Positions 44,556 through 53,311 of a stretch of 64,000 nucleotides of DNA are shown piece by piece; the stretch's first letter is position 1, and every line of letters starts with the position of its first letter. The stretch is taken from the NCBI RefSeq assembly GCF_934924865.1, contig NZ_OW235315.1:1116001-1180000 (forward strand), written 5' to 3'. The notes beneath the pieces were generated by a model. The model was not told the origin of the DNA, did no database searches, and saw only the letters and a program-made list of their open reading frames with translations. This stretch comes from Tepidibacter aestuarii. Lineage in GTDB: Bacteria; Bacillota; Clostridia; Peptostreptococcales; Peptostreptococcaceae. Position numbers and translations under genes: made by a program.

Positions 44556-45710
44556 ATGATTAAATTAAAGAAAAAAATTGTATTTTTCATAATACCAATT
44601 TCTATGTTTATACTTTCTGGATGTTGGAATTATAGAGAAATCAATGATGTGAATATAATAAATGGAGCAGCGGTAGACTCATTTGAAGAAAAAGAGGAAT
44701 ATGTTTTGAGTATTGAAATTATAAAGCCACTTGCAGGTCAGGATTTTAAACTGGAGGCAGATGTTGTATCGGAAAGAGGAAAATCTATATTTGATGCTGC
44801 AAGAAATAGTGTATTTCATTCTGGAAAAAGAGGATACTGGCCTCATGCTAAGGTATTCGTAATAAGTCAAGATATAGCTAAAAAGGGTGTTGTTGAAGTT
44901 ATAGACTTTATAAACAGAGATGCAGAGGTAAGATCTGATATATGGCTTTTAATATCTCAGGAAAAAACGGCAAAAGAGATATTGGAGTGTAAGACTAAAT
45001 TGCACTCTACTATATCTGCACATTTAGAGGATAAACTTAAAAATAAGGATTCGGTTTCTAAATTTGAAGCTATAGAATTACACCAGTTTTTAAAGGATTT
45101 AGCAGGCGAAGGAATTTCGTGCACAGTTCCATTAGTTAATATAGCGGCAAAAGGTGATCAAAGAGTTCCAGAAATATATGGAATGGGTGTATTCAAAAAA
45201 GATAAGCTTGTAGGACATATAAATGGAGAAGAGACAATGAGCATGATGCTTATAAAGGATAAATTAAAATCAGGTGTGTTTGTAGTAAGGAATGTAGATA
45301 ATACTGACACAGATTGTACACTTGAAATATTTAAAACTAAAACAAAGTTAGAGCCTGTTATAAAAGATGGAAGTATGGTTATGAAGATTGATTCAGAATT
45401 AGATGTTGGAATAGGAGAAATAGTAGGAAGTACAGATTTAATAAGTGAACCAGGAAGAAAAAAACTAAAAGCTGAAGCTGAAGAAACAGTAAAAAAAGAG
45501 CTATTAAAAACTATAAAAAGGGCTCAAAAAGATTATGATAGTGATATATTTGGATTTGGTAATACTATTTATAGAAAAATGCCTAATGAATGGAAAAAAA
45601 TTAAAGGTGATTGGGATGAACTGTTTGCACATTTAAAGGTAGATATAAATGTTGAAGTAAACATAAAAGGAAGTGCTTTAACATCAAAGCCTATTAAGGT
45701 GGGTGATTAA
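44556..45710 (+). CDS. gerKC: GerA-type germinant receptor C subunit (lipoprotein)
   Basis: A 384-residue Ger(x)C lipoprotein. The signal peptide ends in the lipobox LSGC with Cys23, followed by WNYREINDVNIINGAAVD, the family start. Later segments include PHAKVFVISQDIAKKGV and a domain ending in VNVEVNIKGSAL. It sits on the outer face of the spore inner membrane. It follows gerKA by 18 bases, the position normally taken by a B subunit or C after B, and overlaps the small downstream gene's ribosome site. Confidence 0.9.
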   Translation: MIKLKKKIVFFIIPISMFILSGCWNYREINDVNIINGAAVDSFEEKEEYVLSIEIIKPLAGQDFKLEADVVSERGKSIFDAARNSVFHSGKRGYWPHAKVFVISQDIAKKGVVEVIDFINRDAEVRSDIWLLISQEKTAKEILECKTKLHSTISAHLEDKLKNKDSVSKFEAIELHQFLKDLAGEGISCTVPLVNIAAKGDQRVPEIYGMGVFKKDKLVGHINGEETMSMMLIKDKLKSGVFVVRNVDNTDTDCTLEIFKTKTKLEPVIKDGSMVMKIDSELDVGIGEIVGSTDLISEPGRKKLKAEAEETVKKELLKTIKRAQKDYDSDIFGFGNTIYRKMPNEWKKIKGDWDELFAHLKVDINVEVNIKGSALTSKPIKVGD

Positions 45711-45711
45711 T

Positions 45712-45927
45712 ATGGTAGTATTTATGATAATAGTAGCTTACTTAATAATCGGTTTTTTAGAAATAGTACCATTAGTTAAAAATCATAAAAGAAAAGAATT
45801 GATTCTTTATTGTTCGATATTTTCCATATCATTAGTAATAAGCATACTTCTAGGGCTTGGAGTTAAGATACCAAGTCCTGCTAAATATATAGAAAAGGTA
45901 GTTTTTATGGTTATAGGAAAAAAATAA
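45712..45927 (+). CDS. Small two-helix membrane protein, candidate germinant receptor D subunit
   Basis: A 71-residue protein with two hydrophobic helices (about 2-20 and 32-52) and a short polar loop (VKNHKRKE). Its length, topology and place at the end of a ger operon match the D subunits described for Bacillus germinant receptors, which modulate receptor function. ATG 45712 is preferred, one base after the gerKC stop, with AGGTGGGTGA upstream. A GTG at 45703 inside gerKC is an alternative. A terminator follows. Confidence 0.65.
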   Translation: MVVFMIIVAYLIIGFLEIVPLVKNHKRKELILYCSIFSISLVISILLGLGVKIPSPAKYIEKVVFMVIGKK

Positions 45928-45954
45928 AGGTAGTTTTATACCTTTATTTTTTTT
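45918..45954 (+). terminator. Terminator after the ger operon
   Basis: AAAAAAATAAAGGTA, loop GTTTTA, TACCTTTATTTTTTT. The 5' arm covers the last codons of the small membrane protein. Confidence 0.85.
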
Positions 45955-46051
45955 GGATAATATGCGAACATTAAAATAAAAAACTTGAATAATGTTAAGA
46001 TTGAAAATACAATAGTATATATAATATTATATATTGTTAGGAGGAGTATTA

Positions 46052-46894
46052 TTGAGAAAAGTAAATACTAGTGATGTATTAGAGGCTGTAAAAAAAATGA
46101 GTATAAGCTCTAATATCAATTTATGTAAGGATGTAATGCATTCTTTTAAGGAAAGTAGAGAAAAAGAAGAGTCTGATATAGGAAGACATATATTAGATAC
46201 TCTGATTGAAAATGCAGAAGAAGCTAAAAAAAATAGTATGCCTATATGCCAAGATACTGGAATGGCTGTAGTTTTTTTAGAGGTAGGTCAAGATGTTTTA
46301 TTTGAAGGTCAAAATATAACAGATGCTATAAATGAAGGGGTAAGACAAGGATATAAAGAGGGCTATTTGAGAAAATCAGTAGTTGAAGATCCTTTAATTA
46401 GAAATAATACTAAAGATAATACACCAGCTATAATATACTACGAAATAGTAAAAGGTGATAAAGTTAAAATAACTTTTGCACCAAAAGGATTTGGTAGTGA
46501 AAATATGAGTAGAATCAAAATGTTAAAGCCTTCTGATGGGATTAAGGGAGTAGAAGATTTTGTAATAGAGACTGTATCAAATGCAGGTGCAAATCCTTGT
46601 CCTCCTATCGTTGTTGGAGTAGGAATAGGAGGAACTATGGATAAGGCAGCGTATATGTCTAAAAAGGCTTTGCTTAGAGAAATAGGAGATAATAATAAGT
46701 TAGATCATATAAAGGATATGGAAAAAAGACTTTTAGAAAAAATAAATGATTTAGGTATAGGGCCTCAAGGACTTGGAGGAAGAACTACAGCTCTTAGTGT
46801 TAATATAGAGACCTTTGCAACTCATATAGCAGGCCTTCCTGTTGCTGTTAATATAAATTGTCATGCATCAAGACATGAAGAAATTGTATTATAG
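46052..46894 (+). CDS. fumA: Class I fumarate hydratase alpha subunit
   Basis: Fe-S hydro-lyase alpha subunit of 280 residues, two-subunit fumarase/tartrate dehydratase type. Cluster cysteines are likely in MPICQDTGMAVVFLEVG, NAGANPCPPIVVGVGIGGT and NCHASRH. TTG 46052 is taken as start after GGAGGAG; an upstream TTG at 46034 overlaps the leader. Fumarate rather than tartrate is preferred because malic enzyme follows in the same operon, linking fumarate to malate and pyruvate. Confidence 0.88.
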   Translation: MRKVNTSDVLEAVKKMSISSNINLCKDVMHSFKESREKEESDIGRHILDTLIENAEEAKKNSMPICQDTGMAVVFLEVGQDVLFEGQNITDAINEGVRQGYKEGYLRKSVVEDPLIRNNTKDNTPAIIYYEIVKGDKVKITFAPKGFGSENMSRIKMLKPSDGIKGVEDFVIETVSNAGANPCPPIVVGVGIGGTMDKAAYMSKKALLREIGDNNKLDHIKDMEKRLLEKINDLGIGPQGLGGRTTALSVNIETFATHIAGLPVAVNINCHASRHEEIVL

Positions 46895-46903
46895 GGGGAT
46901 TTT

Positions 46904-47464
46904 ATGAAAAAAAATATTAAGTTAATAAGAACACCACTTGATGAAAAAATAGTTAGTGATTTAAAGGCGGGTGATATAGTACATATTAGTGGTACAATAT
47001 ACACAGCAAGAGATATGGCTCATAAAAGACTTATAGAATGTATTGAAAAAGATGAAGAAATACCATTTGACTTAAATGGAAGTGTAATATATTATGTAGG
47101 ACCATCTCCTAATAAGCCAGGTGAAGTTATAGGTTCAGCTGGACCTACTACAAGCTATAGAATGGATGATATGACAATTCCTTTGCTTGAAAGAGGGCTT
47201 AAGGGGATGATAGGGAAAGGATATAGAAAAGAAGAGGTAATTAAAGGGATAAAGGACAATAATTGTGTATACTTTGCTGCAACAGGTGGAGCAGGTGCTA
47301 TAATATCTAGTTGCATTAAGGAAAGTAAAGTTATACTGTATGAGGATTTAGGAGCTGAAGCTGTTAGAAAACTTACTGTTGAAAACTTTCCTGTGGTTGT
47401 AGTTATAGATAGTAAAGGTAACAATTTATACGATATAGAAAGAAAAAAATACGAAAGAAAGTAG
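46904..47464 (+). CDS. fumB: Class I fumarate hydratase beta subunit
   Basis: A 186-residue beta subunit with LKAGDIVHISGTIYTARDMAHKRL, YVGPSPNKPGEVIGSAGPTTSYRMD and FAATGGAGAIIS, all typical of the C-terminal swivelling domain of class I fumarases. It starts nine bases after fumA with GGGGGA. Together the two make one oxygen-sensitive enzyme. Confidence 0.9.
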   Translation: MKKNIKLIRTPLDEKIVSDLKAGDIVHISGTIYTARDMAHKRLIECIEKDEEIPFDLNGSVIYYVGPSPNKPGEVIGSAGPTTSYRMDDMTIPLLERGLKGMIGKGYRKEEVIKGIKDNNCVYFAATGGAGAIISSCIKESKVILYEDLGAEAVRKLTVENFPVVVVIDSKGNNLYDIERKKYERK

Positions 47465-47473
47465 GTATTTTAA

Positions 47474-48649
47474 ATGAAGGATTACAATGAATTAGCGTTG
47501 AAATTACATAAGGAAAATAAGGGTAAAATATCTGTTAATAGTAAAATTGAAGTCAAGAATAAAGATGATCTATCAACAGCATATACTCCAGGGGTTGCAA
47601 TGCCATGTAGAGAAATACATAATGATGAAAATAAGGTATATGATTATACATCGAAATCTAATTTAGTTGCTGTAGTAAGTGATGGTAGTGCGGTTTTAGG
47701 ACTTGGGAATATAGGAGCAAAGGCATCTATACCAGTTATGGAGGGAAAGGCTATACTTTTTAAGGAATTTGCAGATGTAGATGCATTTCCAATTTGTCTT
47801 GATACTAACGATGTAGATGAGATAGTAAAAACTGTAAAGCTTATGGAGTCTGTATTTGGAGGAGTAAACTTAGAAGATATATCTGCTCCGAGATGCTTTG
47901 AAATAGAGAATAAATTAAAAAAACTTTTAGATATACCTGTATTTCATGATGATCAACATGGGACTGCTATAGTAGTTGCAGCTGGAATTATAAATAGTTT
48001 AAAGCTTACAGGTAAAGATATAAAGGACATAGAAGTTGTAGTCAATGGTCCGGGATCAGCTGGAATAGCAATATCTAAGCTTCTTATAAGCATGGGGGTT
48101 AAAAATATTGTTTTATGCGATAAAGATGGAGCTATCTTTGAAGGAAAAGAGAACATGAATTGGGCCCAACAGGAAATGGCAAAAATTACGAATAAAAATG
48201 ATGAAAGAGGAAGTTTAAAAGATATTATAAATAAAAAAGATGTATTCATTGGAGTATCTGCACCTAATATTTTAACAAAAGATATGGTTGCTAGTATGAA
48301 TGATAAGGCTATAGTATTTGCCATGGCAAACCCAACACCAGAGATAATGCCAGATGAAGCAAAAGAAGCAGGAGCATTTATAATAGGAACAGGAAGATCT
48401 GATTTTGATAACCAAGTAAATAATGTATTAGCTTTTCCAGGAATATTTAGAGGAGCACTAGATGTTAGAGCTAGCGAAATAAACGAAGAAATGAAAATAG
48501 CAGCAGCTCTAGCAATAGCGAATACTATATCTGATGACGAACTTAGAGCAGATAATATACTTCCTAAGGCATTTGATAAAAATGTATCTCATAACGTTGC
48601 AAATGCAGTGAAAGAAGCAGCTATAAAAACAGGTGTAAATAACATATAA
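47474..48649 (+). CDS. maeB: NAD(P)-dependent malic enzyme
   Basis: Oxidative decarboxylation of malate to pyruvate. 391 residues, the short bacterial form without a phosphotransacetylase domain. Motifs: TAYTPGVAMPCREI, GLGNIGAKASIPVMEGKAILFKEFA, the metal site FHDDQHGTAIV, and the nucleotide-binding VVNGPGSAGIAISKLL. Cofactor preference cannot be read reliably. Operon with fumA-fumB. Confidence 0.92.
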   Translation: MKDYNELALKLHKENKGKISVNSKIEVKNKDDLSTAYTPGVAMPCREIHNDENKVYDYTSKSNLVAVVSDGSAVLGLGNIGAKASIPVMEGKAILFKEFADVDAFPICLDTNDVDEIVKTVKLMESVFGGVNLEDISAPRCFEIENKLKKLLDIPVFHDDQHGTAIVVAAGIINSLKLTGKDIKDIEVVVNGPGSAGIAISKLLISMGVKNIVLCDKDGAIFEGKENMNWAQQEMAKITNKNDERGSLKDIINKKDVFIGVSAPNILTKDMVASMNDKAIVFAMANPTPEIMPDEAKEAGAFIIGTGRSDFDNQVNNVLAFPGIFRGALDVRASEINEEMKIAAALAIANTISDDELRADNILPKAFDKNVSHNVANAVKEAAIKTGVNNI

Positions 48650-48682
48650 TTTTAATAATATATATAAAATCATCAAAAATAG

Positions 48683-48711
48683 TTGCAATTTATTGATTTG
48701 TTTAATATAAT
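48683..48711 (+). promoter_or_regulatory. Sigma-A promoter of the T-box leader
   Basis: TTGCAA at 48683-48688, spacer 17, TATAAT at 48706-48711. Confidence 0.7.
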
Positions 48712-48717
48712 TATAAA

Positions 48718-49010
48718 AAAAGCAAGAACAAATTCTAAGATCAGGAGTAAGTAGTTAAACTGTTTAATACTCAGCGAGTGGGAGATTGGTGAAAGTCCCA
48801 TTGTTAACTCTTTAATGAATGGACCTGTGAGAAGCTAGGCGAAATCGAATGAAATTAGCCAAGGCCGGGGGTTTCCCGTTACAGAAACAGGATATCAAGA
48901 GGAATCTTCGTATCTGTTAAAGTGAAATAGCTATAAGCTATTTAATCTGGGTGGTACCGCGGAAACTATAAGTCTTTCGTCCCTTTTATAGGGATGATGG
49001 GCTTTTTTTT
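48718..49010 (+). ncRNA. T-box riboswitch, tryptophan-specific
   Basis: The conserved T-box sequence TGGGTGGTACCGCG is at 48948-48961, followed by a terminator hairpin (about 48971-49002) with T8. The specifier codon is read as TGG at 48820-48822, flanked as GAA-TGG-ACC on the 3' side of stem I. Uncharged tRNA-Trp would stabilise the antiterminator and allow transcription of trpP and aroE. The Trp specificity agrees with the downstream transporter family. It fills most of the 48650-49105 gap; 49011-49105 holds only the trpP ribosome site. Confidence 0.93.
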
Positions 49011-49105
49011 ATACAAAAAAACAAAAGGGGTTGATATATATGTTATGAACTGAAGGAGACTGGTACTTTGACTGATTAAATAATATAAAAAAAGGAGAGA
49101 TTTAT

Positions 49106-49627
49106 ATGAATTTAAGAAAAAATATATTAACAGCTTTATTACTTGCAATAGGATTTATACTACACCAAATAATACCTGGTGTTGTAGCTGGGATGAAATT
49201 TGACTTGATGCTTTCTATTATGGTTGTAGCCATTTTGATAAATAGTGAATTTAAAAATGCTATTTTAACAGGGGTTATAGGTGGATTTATAACGGCTATG
49301 ACTACTACATTTCCAGGCGGGCAAATAGCTAATGTTATAGATAAAATGGTAACTTGTATAGTAGTTTACTTTATGATTAAACTAATAGGCAAATATAAAG
49401 AAAAGCAAATAAGCATAGCCTCAATAGCATTTTTAGCAACTATAATAAGTGGAAGTGTATTCTTAATTTCAGCACTTTTCATAGTAGGTCTTCCTGCTCC
49501 ATTTAAGACTTTGTTTTTAACTATAGTTTTACCTACATCTTTTGCAAATATATTCGTAACTACACTTATATACAACTGTGTGAATACTGCTATTAGAATA
49601 TCTGGGGCAAAATTTGTGAGCAGATAA
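49106..49627 (+). CDS. trpP: Tryptophan transporter, TrpP-type
   Basis: A 173-residue membrane protein with about five helices, resembling Bacillus TrpP/YhaG and ECF-type S components. Recognisable: GVVAGMKFDLMLSIMVVAILIN, GVIGGFITAMTTTFPGGQIANVIDK. A preceding Trp T-box makes tryptophan uptake the natural substrate. ATG start with AAGGAGAG. The stop codon is 30 bases before the aroE start. Confidence 0.85.
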   Translation: MNLRKNILTALLLAIGFILHQIIPGVVAGMKFDLMLSIMVVAILINSEFKNAILTGVIGGFITAMTTTFPGGQIANVIDKMVTCIVVYFMIKLIGKYKEKQISIASIAFLATIISGSVFLISALFIVGLPAPFKTLFLTIVLPTSFANIFVTTLIYNCVNTAIRISGAKFVSR

Positions 49628-49656
49628 TGTATAATGTAACTATAGGAGATGATAAT

Positions 49657-50502
49657 ATGATAAACGGAAGTACAAAACTAGCATGTCTTATAGGGCAGCC
49701 AGTTGAACACAGTTTTTCACCGAATATTCATAATTGTTTATTTGAAAAATACAATATAAATTCAAAGTATATGTGCTTTGATGTAGACAAAGACTCTTTA
49801 AAAGATGCAATAATGGCCATAAAAGCACTAAAGATAAATGCTGCTAATGTGACTATACCTCACAAGGTAGACATTATGAACTATTTAGACGATATAGATA
49901 CTAATGCTAGGTTAATAGGAGCAGTTAACACTATAAAAAATGACAATGGAAAATTGATAGGATACAATACAGACGGAATTGGATTTGTAAATTCAGTACT
50001 TGATAAGGGCTATGAAATAAAAGATAAAAAAGTAATGATACTAGGGGCAGGAGGTGCAGCTAGAAGTATAGCTGTAGAAATAGCAAGTAATAATGCAAAG
50101 TTTATTGAAATTAGAAATAGAAGCATAGATAAAGCTCAAAATATAACCAATACTATAAAGGAAAACTTTAAATCTATTGTAAAAACAGGGGATATAAGTA
50201 TAAGTAAAGAAGACTTAGAGAATATAGATATATTGATAAATACAACATCACTAGGTATGTCTCCTGACGTAGACAAGCTTCCAATAGATAAGACAATAAA
50301 GCTTGATAAAGAAATTTTAGTATGTGATATAGTGTATAATCCAAAAGAGACTAGATTTTTAAAATGGGCAAAAGAGAATAACCTAGACACTTTAGGTGGA
50401 ATAGATATGCTTATAAATCAAGCACTTGAAGCTTTTTATATATGGACTGGAGTAAGACCTGACAGAGAATATTTGTCTCAAGTTGAAGAACTTAGATTTT
50501 AA
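49657..50502 (+). CDS. aroE: Shikimate dehydrogenase
   Basis: NADPH-dependent reduction of 3-dehydroshikimate. 281 residues with LIGQPVEHSFSPNIHN, the substrate-binding NVTIPHKVDIM (Lys), GAVNTIKNDNGKLIGYNTDG, and the nucleotide motif GAGGAARSIAVE. ATG 49657 after AGGAGATGA is preferred; an in-frame ATG at 49627 overlaps the trpP stop and lacks a ribosome site. It probably shares the T-box transcript with trpP, so the shikimate pathway step responds to tryptophan starvation. aroK and aroQ lie 4 kb downstream. Confidence 0.93.
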   Translation: MINGSTKLACLIGQPVEHSFSPNIHNCLFEKYNINSKYMCFDVDKDSLKDAIMAIKALKINAANVTIPHKVDIMNYLDDIDTNARLIGAVNTIKNDNGKLIGYNTDGIGFVNSVLDKGYEIKDKKVMILGAGGAARSIAVEIASNNAKFIEIRNRSIDKAQNITNTIKENFKSIVKTGDISISKEDLENIDILINTTSLGMSPDVDKLPIDKTIKLDKEILVCDIVYNPKETRFLKWAKENNLDTLGGIDMLINQALEAFYIWTGVRPDREYLSQVEELRF

Positions 50503-50578
50503 TAATTAAAATTAATAAGTAAATTTGAATGATTAATCATAAAATAAAGCTTGTTGAAATAAACTTATTTAGTAAATG

Positions 50579-50616
50579 CCTAGATTTTGTGCAAATGAAA
50601 TCTAGGTTCTTTTTTT
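50579..50616 (+). terminator. Terminator after aroE
   Basis: CCTAGATTT, ten-base loop, AAATCTAGG and a T-rich tail with T7. Confidence 0.85.
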
Positions 50617-50719
50617 CGGGTGAGATACTTTAGATTGAAAAATATTCCATACTATAATAAAATCTATATATGTGACTATGGATATCAAATTGTACTTAAC
50701 TATACAGGAGGGAGATGCA

Positions 50720-51739
50720 ATGATAACTATTTTTATTCATGCAATCAAAACATTACATATATCATTAGAGAAAAGTAATATTTATAAACTGTTAACTGTA
50801 GGATTAATTAGTTTATTTACTTGTTCGGCAGCGTTCTACTTTTACGAAAGTCCTATAAATCCAGACTTGAGTTTTGGTGATTCACTATGGTGGGGTTTTG
50901 TAACTTGTACTACTGTTGGTTATGGAGATTATTACCCTGTAACATTAGGTGGACGCATAATAGGAATAATTCTTATGTTAGTAGGTATAAGTGCATTTGG
51001 ATTTATCACCGCTGCAGTTGCATCAGTTTTTATTGAAAATAAATTAAAGGAAGGACTGGGACTTATGGATATAAAATTTAAAAATCATATTGCTATTATT
51101 GGTTGGAATAATAAAAGTCAGATTATATTGCAAGAATTGATACAAGATAATCCCGATGAAAAAGTTGTTGTTATAGATGAAATAGAAAAACTTGTACTTG
51201 AACATAAAAATACTTTTTTTGTACATGGGGATGCTACTAAAGATGAAACTCTAACAAAAGCCAATATTGAAAATGCACATACGGTAATTGTAGTTGCTGA
51301 TGAAAAGTTAAGTAGTATGGCTGATGCTAAATCAGTTCTAATATGTTTGGCAGTGGATAAGCTAAATACTAATATACACCTAATTGCAGAGGTATTAAAT
51401 GAAGAAAATGTAACTCATTTTCAAAGAGCAAACGTTAATGACATTATAATAAGTAATCAAATGAGCAGTAGAGTAATGGTAAGAAGTGCTCTTTATAAAA
51501 ACGTAAGCCGCGCTTTAAAAGAACTTCTGACTAGTGCATATGGAAATGAAATATACGAATGTAAAGTCAAGAATGAAGATATAGGTATTCCGTTCAAAAA
51601 CCTAGTATCTAAGTATATAGAAAAATATAATGCTGTTATTCTTGGAATTGCAAATAAAGATGTTTTATTAAACCCTGATAAAGACCATATAATAAATAAA
51701 GATGATACTATTATCTACATATCTAAAGAAAAATTATAA
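50720..51739 (+). CDS. Two-helix potassium channel with RCK domain
   Basis: A 339-residue ion channel. Helix 1 (about 22-42), the pore with selectivity filter TVGYGD at residues 65-70, helix 2 (about 80-102), then a cytoplasmic RCK/TrkA-N Rossmann domain (IAIIGWNNKSQIILQEL) and a TrkA-C-like domain near 255-339. Layout matches MthK-type channels gated by ligands such as Ca2+ or nucleotides. ATG 50720 with AGGAGGGAG is chosen; an upstream in-frame start at 50672 has no ribosome site. Confidence 0.88.
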   Translation: MITIFIHAIKTLHISLEKSNIYKLLTVGLISLFTCSAAFYFYESPINPDLSFGDSLWWGFVTCTTVGYGDYYPVTLGGRIIGIILMLVGISAFGFITAAVASVFIENKLKEGLGLMDIKFKNHIAIIGWNNKSQIILQELIQDNPDEKVVVIDEIEKLVLEHKNTFFVHGDATKDETLTKANIENAHTVIVVADEKLSSMADAKSVLICLAVDKLNTNIHLIAEVLNEENVTHFQRANVNDIIISNQMSSRVMVRSALYKNVSRALKELLTSAYGNEIYECKVKNEDIGIPFKNLVSKYIEKYNAVILGIANKDVLLNPDKDHIINKDDTIIYISKEKL

Positions 51740-51774
51740 AACTATAGGTATATAATTACACCTATAGTTTTTTT
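51738..51774 (+). terminator. Terminator after the potassium channel gene
   Basis: AAAACTATAGGT with ACCTATAGTTTT around a ten-base loop and T7. Confidence 0.85.
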
Positions 51775-51826
51775 ATGTATTATTTACCAATTAAAAGTCA
51801 ATAATCCAATTAAAGGTAGGTGATGT

Positions 51827-52183
51827 ATGAACAATAAAGGATTGACTTTGGTAGAAATTATAATATCATTGACTCTTATTCAAATAACAGCAGTTGTATT
51901 CCTAACTATAATCACAAGCTGTGTTATGCTTAACATGAAGTCAAAAGAAAAATTAGAGGCTTTAAATATAGCTCAAGAATATATAGAAACAATAAGAAAA
52001 CAAGACTATGAAAATTTTATAAAATACGATGATTCAAAAGAAATGTATGGTAAGTACGAGGTGGATACAGATATAAATAAAAAGGATGACGGTAGTGGTC
52101 GTCTTTTTGAAGTATTTGTTAAAGTTAAAAAAGGTGAAAAAGAAGTTGTAAACTTAAAAACAGTAAAGGTTATAAGGAATTGA
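51827..52183 (+). CDS. Type IV prepilin-like protein (PilV-like)
   Basis: A 118-residue prepilin-like protein with the class III leader MNNKG and cleavage site before LTLVEIIISLTL, Glu at mature position 5, and one N-terminal hydrophobic helix. It resembles the PilV/GspI group of minor pilins. First gene of a cluster of four, after a terminator, with AGGTAGGTGATGT before ATG. No pilin peptidase, ATPase or platform gene is nearby, so assembly must rely on proteins coded elsewhere. Confidence 0.75.
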   Translation: MNNKGLTLVEIIISLTLIQITAVVFLTIITSCVMLNMKSKEKLEALNIAQEYIETIRKQDYENFIKYDDSKEMYGKYEVDTDINKKDDGSGRLFEVFVKVKKGEKEVVNLKTVKVIRN

Positions 52184-52186
52184 TAT

Positions 52187-52864
52187 ATGAAAAATGAAAA
52201 AGGTTATATATTGATAAGTTCACTTTTACTTTTTATGTTAGTTATGATAATTAGCATAACATTAATAAATATTAGTAAAACAAATTATGATATACAAGAT
52301 ATATATGTTAAATCAAAAGAAGGCTTTTATAAAAGTGAAGGAGGTCTTGATAAAGCATATTTAGAAGTTGCAAAGCATGTTGAATTTAGTATAGAAATAG
52401 CAAATAATAAAGTTGAAGAATTTATGAAAAATGAATATCATAATTTTTTACAGGAAGAAAAGAATAAAGAAATACGAGGATTAGACAGTGAGTATGTAGA
52501 TTTAATAGAGGATGAAACTGGGATACATTTTGTGCTAAACAAAGACAAAATAGATGAAAAATTAAATTCTATATTTAAAGAACAATATGAAAAGTGCTTT
52601 TTAAGAGCGAAATATTATAATCTATTAGTAAAGAATATAAAAAAATTAAAATCACAAGATGTTAAACTAAGTGTTTTAGATGAGAACTTTGATATAGAAG
52701 ATGATAAAATCAATTTCAAAATATCATCTTTTTATACAAATGACGGAATGGTTAATGAGATAGTACAAGGTTACTATATAAATGTACCAAATAAGGACGA
52801 TATATATAATGAAAACAATATAGAAGAATTGATTTACCTTAGAAATTGGTTTAGGAGGAAATAA
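52187..52864 (+). CDS. PilX-like minor pilin or secretion-associated protein
   Basis: A 225-residue protein starting MKNEKGYILISSLLLFMLVMIISITLINISK, a class III-like N terminus with a single helix and no Glu at position 5, as in PilX and GspK proteins. The rest is polar and helix-rich, with SEGGLDKAYLEVAK typical of PilX. It starts three bases after the previous stop. Function in pilus tip or pseudopilus priming is inferred from position. Confidence 0.65.
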   Translation: MKNEKGYILISSLLLFMLVMIISITLINISKTNYDIQDIYVKSKEGFYKSEGGLDKAYLEVAKHVEFSIEIANNKVEEFMKNEYHNFLQEEKNKEIRGLDSEYVDLIEDETGIHFVLNKDKIDEKLNSIFKEQYEKCFLRAKYYNLLVKNIKKLKSQDVKLSVLDENFDIEDDKINFKISSFYTNDGMVNEIVQGYYINVPNKDDIYNENNIEELIYLRNWFRRK

Positions 52865-52865
52865 G

Positions 52866-53311
52866 ATGGATAATAAAGGAATGTGACTTTGGTAGAACTT
52901 TTGATAACCATAAGCTTAATTATGGTTATTTCATTAATACCTATATATAAAATAAATATAAGAGATTATAAAATAGATTCATTTGTAAGACAATTATGCT
53001 CTGATATACGATATACTAGAATAAAAAATATGAACTACGGTAATTCAGCTAAGATATATTATGAAAAATCAGAAGAGGGTACTACTTCATACATATTAAA
53101 GGATTTTGGAAAAATAAAGAAAAAAGTTCGACTTCCAAAAAATACAGACATATATTATAGTGTTGAAAAAATAGATTTTGGATTAAATGGAGTTATTAGA
53201 CATAGAGGAGAGACTATAAAAATAAAAGATAAAATCAATAAAAAAACTAAAATCATAACTATAGTTCCAATTAGTGGTAGAGTTTTAATAAAAGAGGGTA
53301 TATATGAATAA
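52866..53311 (+). pseudogene. Prepilin gene frameshifted in its leader (GspH/FimT-like)
   Basis: ATG 52866, well placed after GGAGGAAAT, reads MDNKGM and then TGA. Two bases on, the frame MTLVELLITISLIMVISLIPIYK runs open to 53311. The sequence at the break is GGAATGTGACT. Removing one TG gives MDNKGMTLVELL, a perfect prepilin leader like those of its neighbours. So a TG duplication at 52882-52885 has broken the gene, or it is a sequencing error or a phase-variable site. The downstream GTG at 52883 lacks a ribosome site and would lose the cleavage motif. Confidence 0.75.

Noticed and set aside
46001..46025. Sigma-A promoter TTGAAA...TATAAT before fumA
   Set aside because: The spacer is 13 bases; no better pair is visible, so no promoter is claimed there.
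49011..49105. Leader peptide with TGG codon (WYFD then stop) before trpP
   Set aside because: That frame has no start codon and meets TGA just upstream. The T-box already explains tryptophan control.
50635..50658. Sigma-A promoter TTGAAA...TATAAT before the potassium channel
   Set aside because: The spacer is only 12 bases, too short for these two hexamers to work together.
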